From Xylaria sp. FL1777 (lineage: Eukaryota; Ascomycota; Sordariomycetes; Xylariales; Xylariaceae): DNA of 64,000 bases. This document shows positions 12,714 through 26,014 of the stretch, piece after piece. Within the stretch, counting starts at the first letter, position 1. The number at the start of each line of letters is the position of its first letter. The DNA lies in NCBI GenBank assembly GCA_022578965.1, contig MU400529.1, forward strand, positions 186,001 through 250,000. Direction: 5' to 3'. The position numbers and the translations under genes are program-made. The notes beneath the pieces are model-generated. The model made no database searches. It saw nothing but the letters and a program-made list of their open reading frames with translations, and was not told where the DNA came from.

Positions 12714-14259
12714 AACCCCAAACCAGTCAGATGCTCTGCGTCACAAATACAGAAACAGAAACAATAGAAGCAAAAACAGTCATCAGCCGCATATTTTGCA
12801 AAAAGAAGTATCATATTTATGGCGTTACACGATTAGAGAGAATTGAAAAGAGTAGGATAAAGAGAGGACAGGTTGATAAAGGGAATAAGAGGATAGGAAA
12901 CCAACTGGCGACTCAATTACGAGTGGCATCTCACATCTAGCTTGCGGACCCTATAGCTGGCTCGTTAATCGCCTGACGATCCTGAACAAAGGGAGATCCC
13001 GGAAGAAGAGCCCATTCGCTGTTGGAGATATACACATCTGGCTCCCTTACTTAGCTAGCGAGCCCCTGTAGTTCTCGAGACGCTCCAGAGCTTTGATACA
13101 GGGGTGATGTTCACAGTACTATATACAATAATATCATCATAGCAACTATACATGTATTCTTAATATCTCCCCGAAAGAGCAAGGTGCACTTTACCACAAG
13201 TATAGCCTCCAGCCTAACCAGTTGGCGCTATAGGATGACATTTTATAGAACCAGTCAGCGGTCTAATGATTACCGAGGTAAGCTATGGGTTTCCTTCGTC
13301 GGCTCCCAGACCACTCATAGGCATACGGTACTGTATACGTAGCTAGTACTTGGGTACGTAATCAACCCACAGCGGCCCCTTGCCTTAGCCCACAGGCTAA
13401 ATTAGCGGCGGGTAGATCCGACGCCTAGATTAGTATGTCGGTCGCTTGTGTCTAGTGCGGCGAAGCGAACCTGCGTGGACATCCGGGAACGGCCCAGTTC
13501 CCAGGGCGATGGTTACGGCGAACCAGATAATATAGGTTGCGGTCGGTCGTATGGGAACGGCATGGAAACGAGCGGGATGAGTGGTTGAATGGCTAGCCAA
13601 TAGCACTAGCCTCTATCAGCCCTATCTAGAAGAGGGAACCTGCGCGCGCGTTAGCCAGGTTTTTGACCTGCCTGAGGCTAGTCTAGGGTTCATGACTAAC
13701 ACAATGAAAACCCTCTCATTTCGGCACAGTCAGTTGTAGTAATTCTGGGTGGCATTACTCGATTGCCCTTTACAGTGGACGTTCATAAACAGGCAAATTT
13801 TCACCATAATTTGGGAGCTGAGAACATTACTGTACTGACTAGTTATTTGCTCTATAGATACTCTTTTCGCTGAAGATGATCCTCTAGCTGTTGAGTAGGT
13901 GTTAGGCGATAGATCCCAACAGGTTGTCTTGAAGCCGAGAAAAAGAAGCTAAAAGGCTCATTAGAAAGGAACAATCCAATTATCAAGTCGAGTCATTTCA
14001 CTCCTGCTGTGCAGGATGCAATCCTATCGCATGCTGTAAACCGGCATGGAAAAGCCTATACGCCACCAGTGCTCACAATCAAAACTCACTTTTGTCGTCC
14101 AAACTACCCAAATCTAATAATATCTTATACTCGTGTGGTCATAAACTTCCCGAAAATGCCAGGGAACAGAAAACGTTGAGGGCTATAGAATAGTTCCCCT
14201 GTTTTGGGAACGGCTACTGCTCTCTTCGCCTACCCCGTGGTAATCCATCTACATCTCGT
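12714..14259. other. Intergenic, 1.5 kb
   Basis: No gene-like reading frame. Contains G+C-rich and AT-rich short blocks and several near-palindromic CTAG-rich stretches (13400-13680). The region is the 3' side of the Zn2Cys6 regulator. Confidence 0.4.
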
Positions 14260-17101
14260 CTAGGTCTGTTGATCTTCGGTCTGCTGGAGGAGCTGGTACG
14301 AGGACCCGCTCATGTTTGGGATATATAATGAGGCGCCAAAGGGCATATCTGTAGCTGACACTTCTAACTGGCCCGTTGACAAGACGCTTAGATCACCAGT
14401 AGCAGCTAACCTGAGCAGCTCATCCCTTTGAAGTTTGCCCCAAAAGTTTTCGCTATCTTCAATAACATCCTGCTCGTAGGCTGGCGCGTGTGTGGACTCC
14501 GGGTCAAGTATTGAGCCAGGAGTGGGGTATGCTTGGACGGGGGTTGAATGTGTTTGATGCCACGATGTATTGTGATACCGCCAAGATTTGGCGTATAGCC
14601 CTGACTGCACTTGCGACAGTTCGGTGCTTGTATTAGCTCGGCTGAGTGGACGAATCGGTTCTGGTGTCGGCACGGTAAAGCCGTGATCATGATTGATTGC
14701 TGTAAAGGACACCGGAGGGGAGGATCGAGCGGGCCCAAGATGCTCCGTAACAATGGGCCGTCGATTCAGGTTGCGTACTCGGAGTTCTTCTGATATGTCT
14801 GACACACTGCGCTCATCGGGCTGGAGAGAGCCGAAATCCTTCAATGGTTTACCTAGGGGTCGATATTCTTCAAGCCCACCGCTTCTACCGCCCTCTCGGA
14901 CCCGAAGCGTCGCATGATTGGGCTGTCCATTCATATCGCTGTATCTATAGTAGTCTTGCTTAATTGTGCTGAAGTAATCATTCATACAGCGAAAAATATC
15001 CACGTAAGTAGACGCCATCTTCTGCCAAGTAGACATTTTCAGCAAGGTTTGAAATGATAGTGCGGTAGGCCCACGCTCAAAAACGTCCTTTAGGCCCTCT
15101 TCCCGCGTGTCTTCATAATCACAATTCAGCATGTGCCCCTCTGTATCCATCTGGGGGAAGTGAGCGCCATATAGTCCCACAAAAGCTGCAGTCCAGATGG
15201 CAAAGAGAACAATCGTAGACTGCGGTAGCTTGTCCTTTCTCTGGCAAATTTCAATTATATCCACAATGCCCCTGGCCGCCTTGAAGAGCTGCTCGGCGCT
15301 TGTTCGCCAAAAGCCTGCTGGAGTCTCTTCCTTCGTAAAAGTGGGTTGATCAAGGGGTCCTTCGGGTTCCTGACAGCGAATTGGCACAAACGGGACATAT
15401 TCTCGATGCAGCATGATGAGACAAACAAATCGTAGCATGTGGAGCAGAATGAAGGCGCCCGAGGCCTGGTGGTTTTCGTGCTTAAAGTAATTCGACCTCG
15501 AAAAACTGAAGGCGCCCGGAAGGGATGAGTCGAATTTTTCCAAGGCCTTATTCAAGATGTAAAAGTCTGACTCCGGGTGCCAAGGAGGGCGTTTGTCTTC
15601 GACTCGACCGCCCCGGGAGCTGTATTTAGATATCTCGCCCCATAGGTCCACTAATTGTATAAAGCGACTAAGTACGCTGTCGTCGTTTCCATTGCGTTCC
15701 AGCTCAGTTAGCCGACCAGTTTGTACTTCCATAGCTAAATCGAATTTATCCTCAGAGCAAGGAAGCTGGATATCAAGATCATCGCTTCGTATGATCGATA
15801 CACGATGTTTGCCACACGCCAGCATTCTGTCGAGGATGAAGCAACTGAACATGATCCGCCGTCTTATCTCTCTTTGTAGAGCAAGCTGGGACTGGCAGCC
15901 AACAAGTTTGAGCTGTGGGTCACCCGTCGTAAAGTTAACCTCCCCAGGTTCCTTTGTATCCCCGAAGCCGAGTCCCAAGAACTGAGCCATCCTAATAGCC
16001 GTGCCAACATACATCCACGCCGTCATGCCTCCGCTCTTTGGTTGTGTTTGGCTCCACTCGTACAGACCGAGCATGAGCAACGCCGCCACCCGGTCTACGG
16101 AAGCAGTGCTCATGATTGCTCGCACAGGCCCAAGTGCCATAGCTAGAACTTCAGCATAGTATTCTGACGCTGCAGCTGGATCAGACTGGTTTTGAAGCGG
16201 GCGAGTCCTTGCATTGCCAGATTGATTATTACATATATGAGTTGTATATCTGACTAGGTCTGGATGAAAACGTGCGGTTAGGGTCAAGACACCTAGTAAA
16301 ACTAGATTACCATCCGAGCTATGTTCGGAATGCGGAGCTTTAGATCTTCGACTAAGCTTCTCCTTCATCGTAGGTAGATGTAAGAAGGGAAGTTCAGAAG
16401 CGAAATGAAGCTTATAGAGATCAAGAGCTTGCTCCCACAGGTCTTCAGTTAAGAATGAAGCGGATAAAACATCTTCAGCAAATATCATCACTCTTTGGCC
16501 ATCACCTTTTGATATGTCGTCGATCTTTTTAAGCCGTTTTCTGTCTGATCCACCATCTCGCTCCTGCTTGACCACCACCGGGGGGTCCGACCGTTTGGGG
16601 GGTACAGGATCGGGGACCTTGAAGATGCACTGGTTCCCTGTCTTTATGCAGCCGTCGCAGGGGCTTGAGCCGTTGTTATTTTCACACTTGATTTTAGATT
16701 TTCGACATCTCGTGCAGGCGATGCTCGATCGCATTGGAGGCCGCATCCTGGGCTGTCTCTTGTTCTCCACATTGCTGGCAACTATCGGCCGCATCTCGTT
16801 CATCCCATACTCGCCAGCGCTTCCTCCACCCTCCCCCTCCTCTCCTCGTAGCTCGATATCGGATGGTTCGACTTCTGAGTATGTTCGCGCAACTGGAGAA
16901 GGTGATCTAGAAAGAGGATCAGGTGGGGAAAATGATCCTGCTGGCCTTGGCTTTGACGTCGCGCGAACTGACGTAGTACTCAAATTCTCATCAAGCACTT
17001 GGGGTTCTGGAGGGGAAAGAATGGAGTGAATACGAATTGGGGTTGAAATCGTGACGGTTGGGTCTTGAATAGACCCGGAAGGTAATTTATTCAAGTGTGA
17101 A
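14260..17101 (-). CDS. Zn2Cys6 fungal-specific transcription factor (5' end unresolved)
   Basis: Open frame of about 946 codons. A zinc binuclear cluster C-x2-C-x6-C-x8-C-x2-C-x6-C lies near residues 127-156 of the reading counted from 17094 (core CTRCRKSKIKC), after a basic RMRPPMRSS segment. A fungal-specific TF domain follows at about 230-700, with a disordered C-terminus. Such proteins are nuclear DNA-binding regulators; the targets are unknown. The frame has no ATG before 16806 (MNEMRP), yet upstream codons contain a conserved-looking IHSILSPPE motif. A TTTTCCAG acceptor just before 17101 suggests a first coding exon further upstream that I could not place. If translation starts at 16806 the zinc cluster is still intact. 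Confidence 0.85.
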
Positions 17102-19986
17102 CTGGAAAATTACACCCTGGAGCTATTAATCGATTTTCGAAGAGTAGGGGATGGCGTCGTCTAACAACAGAGCAACTAAATGGGTCACGCCTGTAACTCG
17201 TGAGGACCCTGGCCAAAGTGGTTATTGAGTATAAAAGTAGTTGAAAAGGCAAATCGGAAATTCTAGGCAACTTGGGTGTATTGTTTACCACCAAAGAGTG
17301 TTCACCTGCCGACAAGGTGTTACGTGTACAGCACGAAGGAGTAATGGTTGCTGTGGACCGGTTTAAATTTCCAGTCAACCATAAAGCTGAAAGATAGACA
17401 GCGGAGGCAAGTTGATAACCTCCAAGTTTGTTCAGTGACGTGTCCTGACGCACCCTGGGGGCGGATAATGTGACACAAACCCGAGAATAAAATGCAAAGC
17501 AAGAATGAAGGCTAAATTTGACGTGATTAGATAGGCTGGGGGATCTCAACTTTGCATGGAATAAATGCATTGGATCTGAGACGGAAACAATAACAGCAAC
17601 AAAGATAGGTAGTATAGAATGAGGGAGAGGGTAACAAAATGTATGTACACAAGCCCCCGTCGTTTAGTGGCGGTGGGCGGGTACGTAGTAGCTGGGCATG
17701 TCTGGGGTGGCCAGGACGATGAGATCCATCTGGACTAGGCGGCAGACGCGGGCGGGTCGATACATCTGTCTGATCACAGTACACTGCAATGGGAGCAAGC
17801 CAAAGTAGGGCAACCGAACGAATGATAGGTATCAGAAGATCGGTAACCAATAAACAGTAGAGGAGGGCGGCGGACAATCTCGCCCGGAACCATCAAACTC
17901 GGGCGCGTGCACAGGAGCGGCTTGAGCGGGAAGCACCAACAATGTCTTAATGCAATAGATAGAGGGTTCAGCCTAGGACGGAAGATTCCATCTGCAGAGC
18001 ATCTGGCGCTCGCAGCTCCATAGCGTACGATGTAGTAGCACTAGCGGGCGAGCTGGCCTGCATCTAGTTTCACACGGGAACAGTGTTGGCTCGAGCGGAA
18101 TGTCTACCAGAGCATCGGGACAGACTATGCGGCAGAAGCAGAGAAGTCCTAAGCACGCCGGGGGACAGGCATTGGGACTACCTGGCAGAACTGACACACT
18201 AGGTATCATCAACTGTGAGCCCGGGTCGGGTCGGGTCGATGGCCTTTGCCTCTTTTGTCCTAACTGAGCACAGAGACAGAGCAGCAATGCAGGCATCCCA
18301 TGTCTAGCAGCAGAGACATTCGGCGGAGGCGCAGATGTGCATCCTGACCATGCAGTATCACCGATGTGGGATATCTCATCTGTTCATACAGGGGGTTTCG
18401 AATATGGGTCTGCTTTCCATCCGGCATCTTATTAGGTAACGAGCCCTTAGCCTTGGTTCTCGTAGGGAGTCTGGATGTTGCCATCTTGGCGGATTGGTTT
18501 GATATAGATGGACATCGCGAATCGGTCGGCACAAAGTGGCCCAAAGGTAGCTTGACCGACAGATGACTGCTGGTTATTCACGCCCAGCCAACACCAAACC
18601 AGAATATAGACACCCCCTAGGTTGAGTCAGTCAGCAGCCATCTAGTGACAGCCACCTACGTTACGCTCTAATTCCCGGGGACTAATAAGAGAGACAACCT
18701 GTCAATTGAATCACCGGTGAGCTGGGCGTGGCTTGAATAGGTATGACTGAGAATGACTGCTATCCAGCACGTGTTTGTTGTTGTTGTAGGCGGTGGTGTT
18801 GTTGGTAATGTAGAAAAAAATGACCAGACAGACACGGTGTGGAAAGACAAAGAGGAGGAGAAGCGGTGATGTTTAACGGTGGCTTCGCGAGGCGCAGCTC
18901 CGTCTCCGTATCGGTACTTCTATAAAAATGCACATATGTACATTGTAGTTATGTAGATATGTACATATCTTCAAATTTGTCGCAGATGTACAGACTGGAA
19001 CAGTATTGGGCATTCAATACCTATTTACATAGATAGATGCGTATCAAAAATACGTAATAGGACAGGTGCTGAACATGCATGTGCATATAACAGTGTACAG
19101 TAGGTACCGTCTAGACTATCTACAGTCTAGGTAGGATGTACTTAGGGGTTACAGAATTGTAGCCCAGTGGTTGGGGGCTAAAAATAGGCAAAAAGGATCT
19201 CAAATCTCAGACCCCTCATCAAAGTTCTATCACCTGAATTGCCCCTCACTTTGTACACTACAGATGTCGCTTCTACACTACCTAAGTAGGGAGAAATGCA
19301 AGTGACTTGAGGTATCTTCAATACTGTTTTATGTAGATGTATATCATAAAAGGAAAAAAAACTCTCAAATTCCTTAAGAGACACCTATTCTGTATAAATA
19401 CAATTCATCAATTCAACACGATCATGATGCCTAGTCGCCTACCGTTGTATACATAGGTACCACCTACCTAACTAAGTAGGTAGGGAGGTATTGAAGCCAT
19501 AACCCCTCAACACGAAAGCCGACACCTGTGGCGATCACGCGGTGGTACCCCAATGACGTCTACCAAAACTAAAGTACCTCCCTATTCTACCCACCTACCA
19601 GTAACCTACATCTACTGTTACCAACCTCTGTACGTGCAGTGCAGTTGTGAGGCCTCTCTTCCACACAGCCCTACTGCAGCGTGGCTTTAAGCACTCCCCA
19701 ACATTTTGGCGCGACGTGAAACCTGGACAACAACCCAGCATACCGCATCCGCTGCCCGCTCAAGCGCCGCAGGTGTACGGCATATCCTTTGTAACGAGAA
19801 ACTGAACCTGAAGAAATACCTAACTCTTTTAGAGATCCATGCGCACAATTTATTACTCTGGACCTTGGTACATGCTTAGACATACACCTTACGACGTGCT
19901 TGTCTTATCTGTGGTATAGGAAAGCATTTGCGCCGACCAGCCGTCAACGTCCCTTGTTTGTCGTCCCTTGCCTGCCATCTTGAACC
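17102..19986. other. Intergenic / long 5' region, 2.9 kb
   Basis: Between the divergent Zn2Cys6 regulator and the senescence-domain gene. It should hold the missing first exon and promoter of the regulator. Around 19440-19500 there are dense overlapping TAGGTA/TACCTA motifs. Short open frames lack coding character. Confidence 0.4.
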
Positions 19987-21720
19987 ATGGCATCCGGTCA
20001 CAATGTGAGTATGCGCCGTGCATGAAGTTGTGCATGACGTCGCGCGGCTGGCATCGCTACCCCAGGCCAATGCGATCTGCTCTCTGCGCAGTGCTAAAGA
20101 AAGCCTCTCGCCAACAGGACCCGAAGCTGCTCTACGCTATCCAGGGCGTGTCCGCCTACCATCTCGCCTACGGCAGAGAGGAATCGTTGACACCCGGTGG
20201 CCCCCAGACGTTGTCGCTATTGATGGTTCCGACGTCCTCTCCATTTGCAGACGCGTCGACCCTCGACGCGCAAGGCGATGCCCCGGCCGAAGACTTCTAT
20301 CTACACCTCCACTTGCCGCCCGAGCTCGACATCCCTCTTCCCGCGACCACCCAGATCTATCACCAGCCTCCCAGGAGTTACCTGATCCCTCGATGGGATC
20401 TCGGCCCCGACAGCGGCGCTTTCACTCGCCTTGAGTTTCCCGCCGTTGGAAGTCGCCCCGGTCTTCAGGAAGACGTGGATACGTTTGAGACAATCTTGGC
20501 GCAATGCACTGCATTCCTCGAAAGGGCGCCTCCGCCCAAGGCCGCCAGGATGCGCACAGAGAAGTCTCCGCCTTCTACCCCGGCAACCACAGCGAAGTCC
20601 TCCACATCCGCGTCTAAATCTAAGTCCAAATCCTTAGTCGCGGAGCAGCTTCCCGCCTATAATCCCGCCTCTTATAAACCTGGTGAGGGATACGTTAAGG
20701 GGAGCCACAGCTCCGCACATGGCGGTCAGATCGTGCTCATTGATGAAGACGATGGAAGCGTTATCGGTGAGTTGTCGGATGGATTCCAGGTCGTCGAATC
20801 CGGCATCAAGCCTGGGTCTAAGGGTAAGTATACAATGAACCTGGGATTTGGTAACACAGCGAATGGGTTAACTGAGATGATCTGCAGACCCTGTCGAAAT
20901 TACCCTTCCCACGGAGGGCAACCAACTAGCAGTTGTACCGGCGTCGGCGGAAACTCTGGAGATGGAACTGCACCCGGCCTACCAAAAGTCGTTTATCGTG
21001 TCCAAAGCCGCATATGCGTCCCGCCTTATCATCACAACATCTGATTTCGTTTCCAATGCCATGCAATCCGGGTCGGATAATTTTACTAGGAGCACAAAGG
21101 CTGCAAGTAAACCAATGACCTTTAACCCAGCCACTCACGAGCGAGTGCGTCGGATCGGTAAGTTGTCTGGCGGAGTAGCTGAAATGTCGTCCAAAACGGT
21201 TGGACAGGTCACCAAGGTGGCTCAGAACCTGGGTGCTCATATCGCAGGGCGAGGCCACAAAGACAAAAATGGGAAGAGAGGATATGGCCCTGACGGCGAA
21301 CCCCTGGAAGACTTCAAGCCGGGCCTCCTGAATAAAAGCCTAATGGCCTTCTCAACGGTAGCCGACGGGATCGACCATGCGACCAGAAGCCTCCTCAGTT
21401 CGGCATCTTCGTCAGCTACGACGATGGTAACGCATCGATGGGGTGATGAAGCAGGAGAACTTAGCAAGCATCTTGGAGGCAGCGTCAAAAACGTCGGCCT
21501 CGTCTACGTTGACGTTACGGGTGTTTCTCGAAAAGCGATCATCAAAGCAGTTGGGAAAGGAATGGTTGTTGGAAAAGTAAAAATCGGCAACAACCAAACC
21601 GCTGATGTTATAGTTGGCGATGATGCTGGGCCCGTGGCCGCCGTGCGTAGTACTAGTGGCTCGATATCCAAGGGCTCGGCCAGGATTAGCGGTGCGTCGA
21701 CAAGGACGGCGCCGAAATAG
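19987..21720 (+). CDS. Senescence/spartin-domain protein
   Basis: Three exons: 19987-20004 (only ATGGCATCCGGTCACAAT), 20118-20823 and 20888-21720, giving 518 aa. The micro-first exon is followed by GTGAGT; the acceptor AACAG at 20113-20117 restores DPKLLYAIQGVSAYHL, a strongly conserved start in fungal homologues. The second intron (GTAAGT...TGCAG) joins GSKG to DPVEITLP. The C-terminal half, about residues 290-480, is the senescence domain (family of plant senescence proteins and spartin), rich in Gly/Ala/Ser helices such as KLSGGVAEMSSKTVGQVTKV. Spartin-type proteins act on lipid droplets and membrane traffic; the fungal role is unknown. Confidence 0.88.
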
Positions 21721-22594
21721 GCTTGTATTTGGCATAAACTAGAGAAACAGGAATATTTTTTTTTGGGATTAACTCCAATGAGGAAGACGGATTAGTAAGG
21801 CAATATGTTAGATTTGAGTAACCGAGATGCAGCCTAGGGGCAGTATTTTGCGTAATAATGCTTAGTACCAAAATGGGAATATCGTGTGAGATGAGAATAG
21901 TGCCATTAGGGTAGGCATTGATCAAGGAAAGGTTACCTAGGCACTGTGTAACTCATGGTTTTTATACCTTAAGTAGGTACTAGGTAGGCACCACATAGGA
22001 GATTGAGACACCACAACGCGTCACGTGACCGATATGCCCTCAATCAGAAACGCGTAAGTACATATCTAGACGCGACATTCTTTCTCTACGTCGCACCACC
22101 TGGAATAAATCACTGATCACATCAAACGGTGCTATGTACAACTTAGATCAATTTTCGTCACTTTGAGTTGTTACATCGTATAGTAATGAGGCCAACGAAT
22201 GTTTTGTAAAAAAAAACTACAACTTTGGTACATTTCTTCCGGAGCCATCCATTCCACTTACATCCATTTGATGAATGACCACGATCCTTGTTTTATGCGA
22301 GGGACGACGAATCTCAAACGATCGTGACTGAGATATAAAGCGCATCGGCGACTATTATTATTTATTCTTGAGACACCTGTCTTTTCCTCTATTGGTTTCG
22401 ATGTGTCGATACGAGTGTCTGGGCTCCATCGTTCTCATCTTCCAAGACATCGGCGATAAGATCCGCGCTGGGAGGCAGTCCCAGGTCTTGCAAGGGTCTG
22501 AACCCGTCATTCCGCTCGTCACGGCTTGACTGATGATGGACTGACGTGAGACATGTATTAGAGCCTCATCCTTTTCCTCACCCTCTTCGCCGCC
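21721..22594. other. Intergenic, 874 bp
   Basis: Contains AGTAGGTACTAGGTAGGCACC-type promoter motifs at about 21971-21991 and a CACGTGAC site near 22023. No gene seen. Confidence 0.4.
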
Positions 22595-24904
22595 ATGCTC
22601 CATGAAGTCCTGCTATCGTTGTCGGGACACCCGTCACCTTTACTCCGGAATGACCATTCCGATCCCGCAGCATCGTCCCTCATATCGTCCCCGGAGAGAC
22701 AACTCCTAGACACGGCTGCGCACCTGAGCGATCTGCACTGCAGGCTAAGAGAACAAACCAGCCGCATCAGTAGCGGTCACCCTTCCGCCATCTGTCGTGC
22801 CGTCTCTACCGCCATCGTGGCCATTCACCTGGCTTCATTTCAGCGCAGAATTATTGACGTCGAGGACGGTATCCTCCGTAAAGATGCTGCCCTAGTGGGC
22901 GCATACAACATCGTGCCCCTGACGGCCGTCATTGGCCAGTTCTCTGATTGGACTCGGCGTCTGGAATGGCTCTGGGAGCTGGTTGAGTTCATGACCGCCG
23001 ACAAGGGCAGACATGACAGATTACCTTGTCAGGCAGCGAAGCTTATTGACAGATTGCGGAGCGAGTTACAGACTGGTTACGCCGATGTTTACGAGACCGC
23101 TCAAAGCCTGCTTCAAGTCGCCGAAACCTCCTGGCTAAAGCAGGTTTCTGCCTGGGTCTTATACGGACGTCGGCCAACGGTGGGCAGCTATGACTTTTTC
23201 ATACGTGAAGATGAGAAAGAAGAACACGGATACAATATTACCTACGACTTCCTGCCGAAATTTGTAACACCATCGACAGCAGAGTCTATGTTGTTTATCG
23301 GCGTTTCGATTAATAGAGCCCGGTCAAGGGCTGGTACGGATCTAGGTGCCGGAGATCTCAGTCACATCTCTTCACAGCACCACGAACTCGCGCAGTTATC
23401 TTCACCTCTTAATGGCGTCATATTCTCCCGGGCCATCACAAGCATTAGATATACCTTATCCAGAACCACTCTGCAAAAGCTGCTGCCCCTGGTCAAGGTG
23501 CTTGAAGTACTGAAGGTTCTAAGAGAGTTCTTCTTGATCGGCCGCGGTGAGTTCGCCATTGCTCTTACGCAGCAGGCCGATGAAAAAATCCGTAGCCGCT
23601 GGCGACGGGCAGATAATTTAGCCTATGAGAACAGAGACACTCTAGGTACTGTTGCTGTGAAAGAGGGCGAAGTATCTGCCGTTTTAGCTAGGACCTGGAC
23701 CTTCCTAGGCTCCATGCAAAGCGAGCATGCAGATGAGGATGAAGCCCTTGAGCTCGCTAGAGATCTATTGCGGCTGCATATTTCCAAATCTACTGAAGCC
23801 CCGACACCTGCTAAAGGCTTCCATCATGCCACGAATAAAATCCTCGATGCTATTGTACCTACACCTTTCCGCAACCTTCTCTTCTCCGTGCCTGTCACGC
23901 TGACAATGCAAATACATTCCCCTCTGGACCTCTTCCTTACCCATTCCGACCTTCAAATATACACCGTGATTAACTCATACCTTCTATCAATTCGACGCGC
24001 CCATCTTCGTCTTACAGACCTTTGGAAAATCACCTCCCTCCGTCGCCATCACCCACCACCCCCTAGAGCACCATACGGCAATACCAAGAGCGGCATTGCC
24101 AAGACTAGGTTATTGCGCGAGCGCTCGTCACTTCGGTCCTCAATTATGCGTGGGACTTGGAGCACTAGTAGCGCCGCCATATTCTTCCTCGGGGAAACCG
24201 AGGCATATCTGCAGGTGGAAGTAGTGGAAGGTCTGTGGTCCCATTTCCACGGCTGGTTGACCGGCACTAGAGAGACGGCGCGAGGAGAGCCCAGCCGTCC
24301 TTCACCATCGCAGGGCACTCTTTCAGGCTCCAATAACGACGTCATCGATACAAGGCTGAGCAGCAACGAACAGCCCGTTCCACACCGAGATACTCAGCCA
24401 AACCACGACCCGCAGACCCTTAGCACAGCCCACCGCCAATATCTCAACGCGTTAATACGACGCCTCCTACTAACCCAGCACGCGTTCACAACGCCGCTCT
24501 ACGACCTGCTCATCCAAATCGACCACCTCGTGGCACTCGTGCACCGTCTGCACGGTGTCTGGGTGGCGGCGGACCTGGAGGCAGACGAGGGCGTAGTCGA
24601 CGCGTTCTCGAACCTCGAGGCAGAAGAACGCGACGTGCGCGCGCAGCTGCGCGGCGTCGAGCGGCGCGTCAAGTTCGGCATCGAGGACGTCATCTCCGCG
24701 CTGCGGACGCTGAGTCTCGACTCGGGCTTCGCGGCGGAGATGGAGGGGGAGGAGGAAGCCGCGGAAGACGAGACCGATGGCAATGAGGATGGCGAAGGGG
24801 TGGGGAAGTATAGGCCTCACCGCGTCGGCGGCATTGATCGTTTGTTGATGAAGCTTGATTTCGGGGGCTGGTTTGGGCCGGCTGCGGCGGATGGATCAGG
24901 GTGA
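22595..24904 (+). CDS. GCP4: Gamma-tubulin complex component 4 (GCP4-like, Spc97/Spc98 family)
   Basis: Single-exon ORF of 769 aa beginning MLHEVLLSLSGHPSPLL, the characteristic GCP4 N-terminus. The GCP N-terminal domain covers roughly residues 1-330 and the C-terminal gamma-tubulin-binding domain 400-760. Recognisable blocks are HSPLDLFLTHSDLQIY (typical GRIP2 PLDLIL-type motif) and TQHAFTTPLYDLLIQIDHLV near the end. The protein belongs to the gamma-tubulin ring complex that nucleates microtubules at spindle-pole bodies. An acidic Glu-rich insertion sits near 720-745. Length fits GCP4 better than the larger GCP2, 3, 5 or 6. Confidence 0.9.
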   Translation: MLHEVLLSLSGHPSPLLRNDHSDPAASSLISSPERQLLDTAAHLSDLHCRLREQTSRISSGHPSAICRAVSTAIVAIHLASFQRRIIDVEDGILRKDAALVGAYNIVPLTAVIGQFSDWTRRLEWLWELVEFMTADKGRHDRLPCQAAKLIDRLRSELQTGYADVYETAQSLLQVAETSWLKQVSAWVLYGRRPTVGSYDFFIREDEKEEHGYNITYDFLPKFVTPSTAESMLFIGVSINRARSRAGTDLGAGDLSHISSQHHELAQLSSPLNGVIFSRAITSIRYTLSRTTLQKLLPLVKVLEVLKVLREFFLIGRGEFAIALTQQADEKIRSRWRRADNLAYENRDTLGTVAVKEGEVSAVLARTWTFLGSMQSEHADEDEALELARDLLRLHISKSTEAPTPAKGFHHATNKILDAIVPTPFRNLLFSVPVTLTMQIHSPLDLFLTHSDLQIYTVINSYLLSIRRAHLRLTDLWKITSLRRHHPPPPRAPYGNTKSGIAKTRLLRERSSLRSSIMRGTWSTSSAAIFFLGETEAYLQVEVVEGLWSHFHGWLTGTRETARGEPSRPSPSQGTLSGSNNDVIDTRLSSNEQPVPHRDTQPNHDPQTLSTAHRQYLNALIRRLLLTQHAFTTPLYDLLIQIDHLVALVHRLHGVWVAADLEADEGVVDAFSNLEAEERDVRAQLRGVERRVKFGIEDVISALRTLSLDSGFAAEMEGEEEAAEDETDGNEDGEGVGKYRPHRVGGIDRLLMKLDFGGWFGPAAADGSG

Positions 24905-26014
24905 ACTACGCAGGAACAAAATGATGAGGAATATTGTTGTTCATGATTACGATATAACTTTCACGCCGTATGAGGATCAGAATGAGACCATTACTGCGCA
25001 GAGCATGCGTGGCGTCTTGTCGGGAGGTTGATTCATGTTGTAGCATGTACGATGCGGGTAGGCGATATACATGTAATCAAGAATTACAGGGAGCATCGAT
25101 GTAATACATGCAGCATGACAAAAGCCAAAACGAGGATACCCTGACGTTAGGTTTTTTTTTAATATTGCTAAGGTACCCGAATATTGAATCAATTGATGGC
25201 GATAGAGATGTGCTGCCTCATGCAAATAAATTAACGACCAAAAAACCATCACCGGTTATCCTTCCTTGCAGCGCCTTTTCCAGCACCTCCCAGTCCGCGT
25301 ATGTAACGAGCACCGCTCCAGAAATGCTCTTTCCGTCGTAATTTCAGAAAAAAAGGAACATGGTTCATATACACATAACTAAATAGAGACCGTCAAGATT
25401 CATCCCAATAACCAGGAACCAGATGCTAAACTCCGCCTATGTGCGCGCTATGGGGTGCGGAGAGATATATAAAGAACGAGTGATTGTTTGTAGGAGTGAT
25501 CCAAAAGGCAAAATGCAAAAGATGCAAGATAAGCCACATTTTTTTCTATAAGCAAAAGGTAGAAACGAATGAGACCAACGGTGATATTTTCATGACATGC
25601 ACCGGCGATCATGAGGAGCGCGGGCTCCTAAATACATGAATTAAGGAAAGAGACATAACACTTGAAGCAGCTGACGAGAGCATTATAAAAGAAAGTATTG
25701 GTAAAAAGTATGAGAATGAGAATCGAAGAGAAAGAAAAGAAGTTGTGAAGGGATTATGATTGTAATGAAGCATCTCAGTAAGCGACAGCCTTGGCTTGGC
25801 TTAGCTGACTGAGATCTGCTTACGAGGCGCCTTGGAGGCGCCGGGGGTGGCGAAGTAGCGGTCGCAATAATGCGACTTGAAATTTTTTGGGCCCCCCTTC
25901 CCCTCTCCAACTCCGTATGCGTTATTGCGAATTACAATTCAATGTAGGTCGTACTCGGCTCTCGCGATAATCTAGTCGGAGCCTTCTGTCGTTTATTCAG
26001 GTCGTGGCGGCTAC
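24905..26014. other. Intergenic between convergent genes, 1.1 kb
   Basis: 3' sides of GCP4 and the minus-strand gene. No coding signal, repeat or RNA gene recognised. Confidence 0.4.
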